64,000 nt of DNA from Streptomyces cellostaticus. GTDB lineage: Bacteria; Actinomycetota; Actinomycetes; Streptomycetales; Streptomycetaceae. Under the pieces are notes generated by a model. The model had not been told where the DNA came from and did no database searches. It saw nothing but the letters and a program-made list of their open reading frames with translations. Location of the stretch: NCBI RefSeq assembly GCF_023630175.1, contig NZ_JALLIN010000029.1:1-64000 (forward strand), in the 5' to 3' direction. A program made the position numbers and the translations under genes. Position 1 is the first letter of the stretch; the number at the start of each line of letters is the position of its first letter. This document shows, in pieces, positions 8,437 through 15,282 of this stretch.

Positions 8437-9399
8437 CTACTCGCCCCGGGTGAAGGTGCGCCGGTACTCGCTCGGGGTGGTGTCGAGGACCTGCTGGAAG
8501 TGCAGCCGCAGATTCGCGCCCGTGCCGAGACCTACGTCGGCGGCGATCTGCTCGACACTCAGCTGCGAACGCTCCAGCAGCTCGCGCGCCGCGTCGACGC
8601 GGGCCCGCATCACCCACTGCATCGGCGTGTACCCGGTCTCCGCCACGAAACGGCGCGAGAACGTGCGCGGCGACACCGCCGCATGGCGGGCGAGCACGTC
8701 CAGGGTGAGCGGCCGGCCGAGCCGGTGCAGGGCCCACTCGCGGGTCGCCGCGAACCGCTCGCCCAGCGGCTCGGGCACACTGCGCGGCACGTACTGGGCC
8801 TGGCCCCCGCTGCGATAGGGAGCCGCGACCAGGCGCCGGGCCGCGTGGTTCGCCGGGGCGACCCCGAGGTCACGGCGCAGGATGTGCAGGCACAGATCGA
8901 TGCCGGAGGCGGCGCCCGCCGAGGTCAGCACGCCGCCCTCGTCGACGAAGAGCACGTTCTCGTCGACCCGGACGAGCGGGTGCCGCGCCGCAAGCGCCCG
9001 GGTGTAGTGCCAGTGCGTGGTGGCCCGCAGGCCGTCCAGCAGGCCCGTCGCGGCGAGCGCGAAGGCGCCCGTCGAGATCGCGGCCAGCCGCGCGCCCCGG
9101 TCGTGGGCGGCCAGCAGTGTGTCGACGACGGCGCGCGGCGGGTCCTCGCGGTCCGGGAAGCGGTATCCCGGGATGAAGACGCTCTCGGCCCACTCCAGCG
9201 CCTCCAGGCCGTGCGCGACGTGGTACGACAGACCGTCACCACCGGTCACCAGGCCGGGCGCCGCCCCACAGACCCGCACCTCGTACGGCATGCTCGCCCG
9301 GGTCGTGAACACCTGGGCGGGAATGCCGACGTCCAGCGGTTTCGCACCCTCCAGGACGAGCACGGCGACTCGGTGCGGATGCTGGGCTGAGGCGGACAC
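8437..9399 (-). CDS. GlxA-family transcriptional regulator (DJ-1/PfpI domain plus AraC HTH)
   Basis: Protein of 320 aa. An N-terminal class-I-amidotransferase-like (DJ-1/PfpI) domain (about 10-190, VAVLVLEGAKPLDVGIPAQVF, ISTGAFALAATGLLDG, TSAGAASGIDLCLH) is followed by an AraC-type double HTH (about 215-315, TLDVLARHAAVSPRTFSRRF, TGYTPMQWVMRARVDAARE). The nucleophile position reads STGAF, so proteolytic or amidase activity is unlikely and the domain is presumably a sensor. A second paralogue lies at 37237-38280. The next gene downstream is a GAPDH; control of it is only a guess. Confidence 0.92.
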   Translation of the reverse strand: MSASAQHPHRVAVLVLEGAKPLDVGIPAQVFTTRASMPYEVRVCGAAPGLVTGGDGLSYHVAHGLEALEWAESVFIPGYRFPDREDPPRAVVDTLLAAHDRGARLAAISTGAFALAATGLLDGLRATTHWHYTRALAARHPLVRVDENVLFVDEGGVLTSAGAASGIDLCLHILRRDLGVAPANHAARRLVAAPYRSGGQAQYVPRSVPEPLGERFAATREWALHRLGRPLTLDVLARHAAVSPRTFSRRFVAETGYTPMQWVMRARVDAARELLERSQLSVEQIAADVGLGTGANLRLHFQQVLDTTPSEYRRTFTRGE

Positions 9400-9456
9400 G
9401 AGCAGCAGGGTACGCGGCGCCCGGACGGACGACGGACCGGCGGACGGCCCCCTTCG

Positions 9457-9612
9457 CTACCAGTAGTGCCGGCGTCCGGCGACCGCGTGCCCCATGGAGC
9501 CGAGGATCCACAGGACCGCGCCGATCACCACCAGGATGATGCCGATGGTCCACAGGATGGAGATCCCGGTGAGGAAGCCGATGATGAGCAGGATGACTCC
9601 GAGGGCGATCAT
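9457..9612 (-). CDS. Small hydrophobic membrane protein (DUF6131-like)
   Basis: Protein of 51 aa with two hydrophobic segments (MIALGVILLIIGFLTG, then IGIILVVIGAVLWILGSMG) and a basic end (GRRHYW). The start at 9612 has a strong AGGAGG site 7 bases upstream. The layout matches the small actinobacterial DUF6131-type proteins. Function is unknown. Confidence 0.82.
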   Translation of the reverse strand: MIALGVILLIIGFLTGISILWTIGIILVVIGAVLWILGSMGHAVAGRRHYW

Positions 9613-10094
9613 GACGTGCCTCCTGTCGAAGTAACGCTCCTCAGGTCCGGGTGCCCCGAAGTGAGGCCTCGAGCCACCCTGCGAAGCAACAATTCGGCAC
9701 AGAACCGCAACTTCGAACAGGTCCGGAAGCGACAGATGCCGACGCCGTCGAGGCCGTGCGCCCGACGGCACGGGGACCTCACCCGGCGCAGGCCACCGCT
9801 GCGCCGCGCGGTCCGGGACGTCGCGGGACCCACGTGCGCATCGTGTGCGGAGAACGTCACAAAGGCTCCCCCGGTGTTGCTTCGTGGGTTCAATCACCGC
9901 TGGGAGCTGCGGCTGTACCCACGGGTTCCGTCGGAGGTGAGGGGATCTGGTGGAGGTGCGCGCGGGATCGGCGTCCCGCCCGCACCTCCGGGGTTGATCT
10001 GTGCGTGACAACTGGGCACGCTCCGAGGCGCACCGGTTCTTCGTCGCCGGCGCGCCCCCCACTCAACCCCCCACACAGGACGAGGAGACCCCTC
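9613..10094. other. Intergenic region upstream of the subtilase gene
   Basis: About 480 bp between the divergent small membrane protein and subtilase genes. Both promoters should lie here. Frames that run through it are extensions of neighbouring genes with no family match. No riboswitch or tRNA was recognised. Confidence 0.4.
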
Positions 10095-11306
10095 TTGACG
10101 ACCCATCACCACCGCCTGGGGAAGGCCAGGATCGCCACCGCGATCACCTCCGTGGCGGCCGTCGTCGGCACCGCCATGGCCGTGGCGCCGACCGCCCACG
10201 CCGACCGCCCCGCCGAGGGCACGGTCTACGGGCTGCACGCCCGGGGAGCTGTCGCCGGCAGCTACATAGTCCTGCTGGACCACGCGGCGTCACCGGCTCG
10301 GAAGGCCGACCTGGCGGAACGGTACGGCGGCGAACTCGGCCGCGCCTACGGATCGGCGGTCAACGGTTTCTCGGCCACGAGCCTCACGGAGACCGGGGCC
10401 AAACGGCTGGCCGCCGATCCCGAGGTCTCCACCGTGGTGCAGAACAAGAAGTTCCACACCACCGCCGACCAGGAGAATCCGCCGTCCTGGGGCCTGGACC
10501 GGATCGACCAGGCCGACACCGCGGGCGACCACAAGTACACCTACCCCGACAAGGCCGGGGAAGGCGTGACCGCCTACGTCATCGACACCGGTGTGCGCAT
10601 CAGCCACAAGGACTTCGGGGGCCGTGCCTCCTACGGCTTCGACGCCGTCGACAACGACGACAGCGCCGGCGACGGCAACGGCCACGGCACCCACGTCGCC
10701 GGGACCATCGCCGGGACCGCTCACGGCGTGGCCAAGAAGGCCGACATCGTCGCCGTCAGAGTCCTCGACGACAACGGTTCCGGTACCACCGAGCAGGTCG
10801 TGGCCGGCATCGACTGGGTGACCGAGAACCACAAGGGCCCCTCCGTCGCCAACATGAGCCTCGGCGGCGGTGCGGACCCGGCCCTGGACGCGGCGGTCGC
10901 CAAGGCGATCGCGGCCGGTGTCACCTTCGCGGTCGCGGCCGGCAACGAGTCCACCGACGCCAGGAACAGCTCGCCCGCCCGCGTGCCCGAGGCCCTCACC
11001 GTCGCATCCAGCACGAACACCGACGGGCAGTCCGACTTCTCCAACTTCGGTTCCGTGGTCGACCTGTACGCACCGGGATCGGACATCACCTCGGACTGGA
11101 ACGACGGCGACGAGGGGACCAGGACGATCTCCGGCACCTCCATGGCGACCCCCCACGTCACCGGCGCCGCCGCCGTCTACCTCGCCGGCCATCCGGACGC
11201 CACGCCCGCTCAGGTCGCCACGGCCCTGACCGGCGGTGCGACGGTCGACAAGATCACCGGCGCCGGCAGCGGAACACCCAACAAGCTGCTGAAGGTGACC
11301 GAGTAA
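10095..11306 (+). CDS. Secreted S8 family serine peptidase (subtilase, proteinase K-like)
   Basis: Protein of 403 aa with a TTG start (10095) and GAGGAG site 7 bases upstream. A signal peptide to about residue 36 (ending APTAHA) is followed by an inhibitor-I9 propeptide (about 52-122, AGSYIVLLDHAAS) and the catalytic domain. The triad is complete: Asp164 in YVIDTGV, His197 in GHGTHVAG, Ser349 in GTSMATPH; the oxyanion residue is Asn284 in AAGNES. The domain order fits proteinase K-like extracellular proteases with an autocleaved propeptide. A strong hairpin follows the gene. Confidence 0.95.
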   Translation: MTTHHHRLGKARIATAITSVAAVVGTAMAVAPTAHADRPAEGTVYGLHARGAVAGSYIVLLDHAASPARKADLAERYGGELGRAYGSAVNGFSATSLTETGAKRLAADPEVSTVVQNKKFHTTADQENPPSWGLDRIDQADTAGDHKYTYPDKAGEGVTAYVIDTGVRISHKDFGGRASYGFDAVDNDDSAGDGNGHGTHVAGTIAGTAHGVAKKADIVAVRVLDDNGSGTTEQVVAGIDWVTENHKGPSVANMSLGGGADPALDAAVAKAIAAGVTFAVAAGNESTDARNSSPARVPEALTVASSTNTDGQSDFSNFGSVVDLYAPGSDITSDWNDGDEGTRTISGTSMATPHVTGAAAVYLAGHPDATPAQVATALTGGATVDKITGAGSGTPNKLLKVTE

Positions 11307-11319
11307 CGGCTCCACAGGC

Positions 11320-11345
11320 GGCCCGGCGACCCCGGTCGCCGGGCC
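11320..11345 (+). terminator. Hairpin terminator after the subtilase gene
   Basis: GGCCCGGCGAC at 11320-11330 pairs perfectly with GTCGCCGGGCC at 11335-11345, 14 bp after the stop codon. A T-rich stretch (CTGACTGTTACTCACTTT) follows. Confidence 0.8.
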
Positions 11346-11579
11346 GCTGACTGTTACTCACTTTCGGGTGAGGCCGGGCGGGCTCGGGCGCGAAGTCCCG
11401 GACGGCGTCGCCTTATAGCTCATACAACGCATTAATGGACATTACATCCTAGAGTTACGAAAATGTGCGTGAATCGTAACGGGCCTCGTGTGTCCGCCGG
11501 TGGCGTGGCGTCCTGCCTGCACGGTGTGCCTGTGCGGCCGCCCGGCCGTCACCCGCACAACCCTGAGAAGGGGGACACC

Positions 11580-12266
11580 TTGTCCGCTTCTGTCTTCGTG
11601 ACCGCACGTCGTGCCGCTGCCGCCACCGTCGCCGCGGCGGCCGTCGTGGGCGCGGCGGCACTGCCGGCCTCGGCTGCCGACCACGGGCGTGCGCTGCGCG
11701 CACAGGTCGTCATCAGCGCCGTGCAGCACGGCTCCCACGTCCGCGACGCCCGCGCTCTGAACAGGGAGTGGGTCGAGCTCGCCAACGAGGGGCGCCGTGA
11801 CGTCAACCTGAACGGCTGGACGCTGTCCGACGCGGACGGTCACAGGTACGTCTTCCGCTACTACCGGCTGCGTGCCCACGGGACGGTCCGCGTCCACACC
11901 GGTGTCGGCCGGGACCGTGTCGGTGACGTCTACCAGGACCGCGGTCGCCAGGTGTGGGACTACAACGACACCGCGGTCCTGCGCGACAGCTGGGGCCGCT
12001 ACGTCGACTCCGCCTCCTGGGGCAACCACCGCCGCGGCCGCTGGGGCAACGACCGCAACGGCCGCTGGTTCGGCGGCCTCCTCGACCACCGCGGTGACCG
12101 CCGTCACGACGACCGTGACCACCGCGGTGACCGCCGTCACGACGACCGTGACCACCGCGGTGACCGCCGTCACGACGACCGCGACCACCGTGGCGACCGC
12201 CGTCACGACGACCGCGACCACCGCGGTGACCGCCGCCACGACGGCGTCCACGGCAACCACCGCTGA
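11580..12266 (+). CDS. Secreted lamin-tail-domain protein with C-terminal tandem repeats
   Basis: Protein of 228 aa, TTG start with a GAAGGGGG site upstream. Signal peptide to about residue 33 (AALPASAADHG). The lamin-tail domain covers about 43-150: VVISAVQHGSHV, EWVELANEGRRDVNLNGWTL, VRVHTGVGRD, WDYNDTAVLRDS. The last 60 residues are five 11-residue repeats of the type DHRGDRRHDDR, very rich in His, Asp and Arg. Extracellular lamin-tail domains occur beside nucleases or alone and their role is poorly known; the charged tail could bind metal or anionic polymer. An A+T-rich leader (11410-11465), unusual for this genome, probably holds the promoter. Confidence 0.85.
   Translation: MSASVFVTARRAAAATVAAAAVVGAAALPASAADHGRALRAQVVISAVQHGSHVRDARALNREWVELANEGRRDVNLNGWTLSDADGHRYVFRYYRLRAHGTVRVHTGVGRDRVGDVYQDRGRQVWDYNDTAVLRDSWGRYVDSASWGNHRRGRWGNDRNGRWFGGLLDHRGDRRHDDRDHRGDRRHDDRDHRGDRRHDDRDHRGDRRHDDRDHRGDRRHDGVHGNHR
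12084..12248 (+). repeat. Five tandem 33-bp repeats inside the lamin-tail gene
   Basis: The unit starts at GACCACCGCGGTGACCGCCG and repeats at 12084, 12117, 12150, 12183 and 12216. The first copies are nearly identical and the last has diverged. Each unit encodes DHRGDRRHDDR, so copy-number change keeps the frame. Confidence 0.95.
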
Positions 12267-12291
12267 TCCAGGACCTGCCGGCGTTTGACCC

Positions 12292-12324
12292 GCGGCGCGT
12301 CACTCACCAGGAGTGGCGCGCCGC
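12292..12324. terminator. Bidirectional hairpin between lamin-tail and formaldehyde dehydrogenase genes
   Basis: GCGGCGCG (12292) pairs with CGCGCCGC (ending 12324); after one T-G pair the stem continues with CACTC/GAGTG around a 5-nt loop. The 14-bp stem sits between two convergent genes. Confidence 0.8.
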
Positions 12325-12434
12325 AGGTGCTTCCCGCCCCGGCGCCGGCGAACGGCCGCACGGCCCGCGCGCACCGGAGCCCGCACGCCGTGCGGCCCGA
12401 ACGCCGGCGCCCGGCGGCCGGACCCCGGGGTGCC

Positions 12435-13589
12435 TCACGCCGCGAGCGCGTGGCCCGGGTGCAGCACGACCTTCGTGTAGCCCTCGATCCGCTTGTCGAA
12501 CTTCTCGTAGGCCCCGGGCGCGTCCTCGAGCGGCAACTCGTGCGAGACCACGAAACTGGGCTTGGCGCGCCCTGCGATGATCATGTCGCGCAACTGGCGG
12601 TTGTACCGCTTCACGTTGCACTGGCCGGTGCCCATCTGCTGGCCCTTCTCGAACATCCGGCCGATGGAGACCAGCAACTGACCGTGCTTGGCGTGCTCGT
12701 CGGGTCCGCCCGGGTCGGACGGCACGTACAGGCCCGGCACGCCGAGCATGCCGGTGGGGCGTACCGTCTCGACGAGGGTGTTGAGGACGACGGCGGGTTC
12801 CTCGTGGCTGACGTCCTTGTGGGACGTGGCCTGGTAGCCGACGGCGTCCACGCCCTTGTCGGTGCCCTCGCCCGAGGTCTGCGCCTTGATCTGTTCGGCC
12901 GGGTCGCCCTTGGTGAAGTCGATCGGGATGGCCCCGATCTCCGCCGCCTTGGCGAGCCGCTCGGGCACCCGGTCCACCGAGAAGACCTTGGACGCGCCGC
13001 GCAGCAGCGCCGAGTAGGCGGCCATCAGACCCACCGGACCGGCACCGAACACGGCCACGGACTCACCGGGCGACACCTGCGCCAGCTCGCATCCGTGGTA
13101 TCCGGTCGGGAAGATGTCGGCGAGCAGCACGAAGTCCGTCTCGAACTCCTCTCCCGCAGGCAGTTTCAGGCAGTTGAAGTCGGCGAACGGGACCCGCAGC
13201 CGCTCCGCCTGGCCACCGACGTAGGGGCCCATCGCGACGTAGCCGTACGCCCCGCCCGCGAACCCCGGATTCACCGTCAGGCAGAACCCGGTCTTCTCGG
13301 CGAGACAGTTCTTGCAGAACCCGCAGGCCACGTTGAACGGCATCACGACCCGGTCGCCCTGGGACAGCGAGGTCACGCCGCTGCCGACCTCCTCGACGAT
13401 GCCGAGATTCTCGTGGCCGAAGACTATGCCGGCCTCCGCGGCCGTACGGCCCTCGTACATGTGCAGGTCGGACCCGCAGATCGCGGTCGACGTGACCCGT
13501 ACGATCACGTCGTTCGGGTGCTGTATCTGCGGATCGTCGACGTCCCTCACCGCCACACTGAACGGCTTCTCATAGACGACGGCTTTCAC
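12435..13589 (-). CDS. fdhA: Glutathione-independent formaldehyde dehydrogenase (zinc alcohol dehydrogenase family)
   Basis: Protein of 384 aa. Medium-chain zinc dehydrogenase with the FdhA-type signature: catalytic zinc residues in AICGSDLHMYEG and GHENLG, the structural-zinc cysteines CGFCKNCLAEKTGFC, the loop NPGFAGGAYGYVAMG and the nucleotide-binding VAVFGAGPVGLMAA. Members oxidise formaldehyde or other aldehydes with tightly bound or free NAD+; the exact substrate is uncertain. It is a single gene, divergent from the nuclease gene across about 260 bp that includes an A+T-richer probable promoter at 13775-13805. Confidence 0.92.
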   Translation of the reverse strand: MKAVVYEKPFSVAVRDVDDPQIQHPNDVIVRVTSTAICGSDLHMYEGRTAAEAGIVFGHENLGIVEEVGSGVTSLSQGDRVVMPFNVACGFCKNCLAEKTGFCLTVNPGFAGGAYGYVAMGPYVGGQAERLRVPFADFNCLKLPAGEEFETDFVLLADIFPTGYHGCELAQVSPGESVAVFGAGPVGLMAAYSALLRGASKVFSVDRVPERLAKAAEIGAIPIDFTKGDPAEQIKAQTSGEGTDKGVDAVGYQATSHKDVSHEEPAVVLNTLVETVRPTGMLGVPGLYVPSDPGGPDEHAKHGQLLVSIGRMFEKGQQMGTGQCNVKRYNRQLRDMIIAGRAKPSFVVSHELPLEDAPGAYEKFDKRIEGYTKVVLHPGHALAA

Positions 13590-13851
13590 CTTCGGTCACC
13601 TCCGCGTCGAACGCCGGACGGCGGCGGCGACGGGCCGCTCCGGAGGGAGCCCGGGCAGGGCGGGCCGAGGGCCGCGCCCCGCGAGCCCCCGCATGGGCCT
13701 CGTCGCGCTGCTGGACACTTCCAGCAAACGCCCGCCCGGCCCGATCCGCAAAGGCACACCCCCGGGAACCCCAACCACCGTTGAAAACGACGATCTTGGG
13801 CACGCTTAGCCGGGTGATCCCCGTCGTCGATCTCCCGGAGGGAAGCCCAGC

Positions 13852-14742
13852 ATGACCGTCCCCGCGCGCCCTTTCCGCCCCGCGGACCGCGACCGGCGGC
13901 GCTTCGACCTGCGTACGACCGCCATGTTCTTCGGGCTGCTCGCGATCATCCTGTGCGTCCTGAGCTTCGTGGCCCGTACCGCGGTCGACATCGTCGAACG
14001 CCGTCCGTTCTGGGCCTGTTCACTGGCCATGGTCAGCCTCGCGGCGGCGCTCACGTGCAGGTCCCGGTGGCGGCGCCTGTCCGTCGCGAGATGCGCGCGC
14101 CGCGCCACCGAGACCCTGGAGGCGGCGGCCGAGAAGGCGTCCGACACGCTGTGCGCCCCGGCCCCTGCCCCGGTTCCGGCCCCGGCCGGTCCGGTGCCGG
14201 TGGAGGCGTTGGTGACTCCGGAGCCGACCGCACCCGCCGGCACGCCGGGCCGGGGCGGCGTCCTCGGGCCGGAGACCACGTGCCCCGGCAGCGAACCGAA
14301 CGGGCTCGGCGGAGAGGAGGCCACCGTCCCCCTCACCGGCGTGGTCGACCACGCCGAGCTCGATCCCGACGCCTTCGAGCAGGCCATAGCCGACCTGTGC
14401 GCGCGTGACGACTGCCGCCAGGTGGAAGTGGTCGGAGGCGCGGGCGACTTGGGCGCGGACGTCACCGCGGTCACCCCCGACGGCCGGCGCGTGGTCATCC
14501 AGTGCAAGCGCTACTGCGACACCAACAAGGTCGGCTCGCAGGACATGCAGCGATTCGGCGGCACCTGCTACACCGTCCACGAGGCCGACGTGGCGGTGGT
14601 CGTCACGACGAGCGACTTCACCGCACCGGCCCTCGAGTACGCCCGTCAGTGCGGGATCCTCTGCGTCAACGGAGCGGAGCTGAGTGCCTGGACCGACGGC
14701 ACCGGCCCCCGCCCCTGGGACCTCGCCGAACCCGGCGTCTGA
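13852..14742 (+). CDS. Membrane-anchored Mrr-type restriction endonuclease domain protein
   Basis: Protein of 296 aa. Two N-terminal transmembrane helices (about 23-42 and 53-69), an Ala/Pro linker (100-160), then a PD-(D/E)XK nuclease domain of the Mrr_cat type (about 165-285). Catalytic residues are visible: Glu176 in DAFEQAIADLC, Asp203 in GADVTAV and Gln217-Cys-Lys219 in VVIQCKRY, followed by GSQDMQRFGGTCY. Related actinobacterial proteins share the same anchor-plus-nuclease plan. Genuine Mrr cleaves modified DNA; here no partner methylase or restriction gene is nearby, so the role could be defence against incoming DNA at the membrane. Confidence 0.88.
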   Translation: MTVPARPFRPADRDRRRFDLRTTAMFFGLLAIILCVLSFVARTAVDIVERRPFWACSLAMVSLAAALTCRSRWRRLSVARCARRATETLEAAAEKASDTLCAPAPAPVPAPAGPVPVEALVTPEPTAPAGTPGRGGVLGPETTCPGSEPNGLGGEEATVPLTGVVDHAELDPDAFEQAIADLCARDDCRQVEVVGGAGDLGADVTAVTPDGRRVVIQCKRYCDTNKVGSQDMQRFGGTCYTVHEADVAVVVTTSDFTAPALEYARQCGILCVNGAELSAWTDGTGPRPWDLAEPGV

Positions 14743-14835
14743 TCACGGAGGCGGGGCACACCCCGGTGCCGAGGACAGCGCTGAGCCGGGGCCTCTGGTG
14801 TGGACCGGGCCGGATCCGAACGGACGGACCCAGCC

Positions 14836-15000
14836 AGCGCCGCGTCGGCCGGGGCTCGCCCCGTCGCGATGCCCGGCGGACACGCTCGCCGCACCGGCCG
14901 AAAGCCCGGGTACGCCCGGTACGAGGGCTTCCGGCCGGCACGCCGGGAGCACCCACCGCACACCGCTTCCTGACGGGCGAACCCCGGCTGACGCGGCACT
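14836..15000. repeat. 165-bp long inverted-repeat element (copy B), abutting a stop codon
   Basis: The left arm from 14836 (CGCCGCGTCGGCCGGGG then TCGCCC) pairs with the right arm 14972-15000 (GGGCGAACCCCGGCTGACG) with few mismatches, mostly G-T compatible. A nested stem (GGCCGAAAGCCC with GGGCTTCCGGCC) carries the apex GGTACGCCCGGTACG, nearly that of copy A. As in copy A, the right end is the sequence CACTAG that includes a minus-strand TAG stop codon. It lies between the convergent nuclease and 71-aa protein genes. Confidence 0.8.
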
Positions 15001-15214
15001 AGTCGGCTCCGGACTCCAGGACGCGACGGGCCGCCTCCGCCTCCGCGGCCGGCGGGGACAACTCGTCGAGGGTGTCGAGTTCGGTGTCCGACTCCAGTTC
15101 CCGTTCCCAGGCCCCGGCGAGCCGCTCCTGCTCCGCACGCGGCCGGGCGGCCACGGCCTCCCGGTGCTCCGGGTCCAGAGCGGCGAGGAAACGTCCCACC
15201 GGGTCCGTCGGCAT
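14999..15214 (-). CDS. Small acidic hypothetical protein
   Basis: Protein of 71 aa (MPTDPVGRFLAALDPEHRE to AARRVLESGAD), soluble and helical by composition, rich in Ala and Glu. The start at 15214 has an AAGGAG site 8 bases upstream. No family was recognised. It is divergent from the FUSC gene and its stop codon is embedded in inverted-repeat element B. Confidence 0.7.
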   Translation of the reverse strand: MPTDPVGRFLAALDPEHREAVAARPRAEQERLAGAWERELESDTELDTLDELSPPAAEAEAARRVLESGAD

Positions 15215-15226
15215 ACCGTGCTCCTT

Positions 15227-15274
15227 GTTCGCCGGGAAGGGGCGGCTCGCGTTCGCCGGGAAGGGGCGGCTCGC
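15227..15274. repeat. Perfect 24-bp tandem duplication in the divergent intergenic region
   Basis: The unit beginning GTTCGCCGGGAAGGGGCGGC occurs twice head to tail (15227-15250, 15251-15274), between the 71-aa gene start and the FUSC gene start. It could duplicate a regulator site or be a recent replication slip. Confidence 0.9.
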
Positions 15275-15282
15275 GCTCCAGC

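Noticed and set aside
12084..12248. CRISPR-like array
   Set aside because: The 33-bp units are directly adjacent with no spacers and are in-frame coding repeats.
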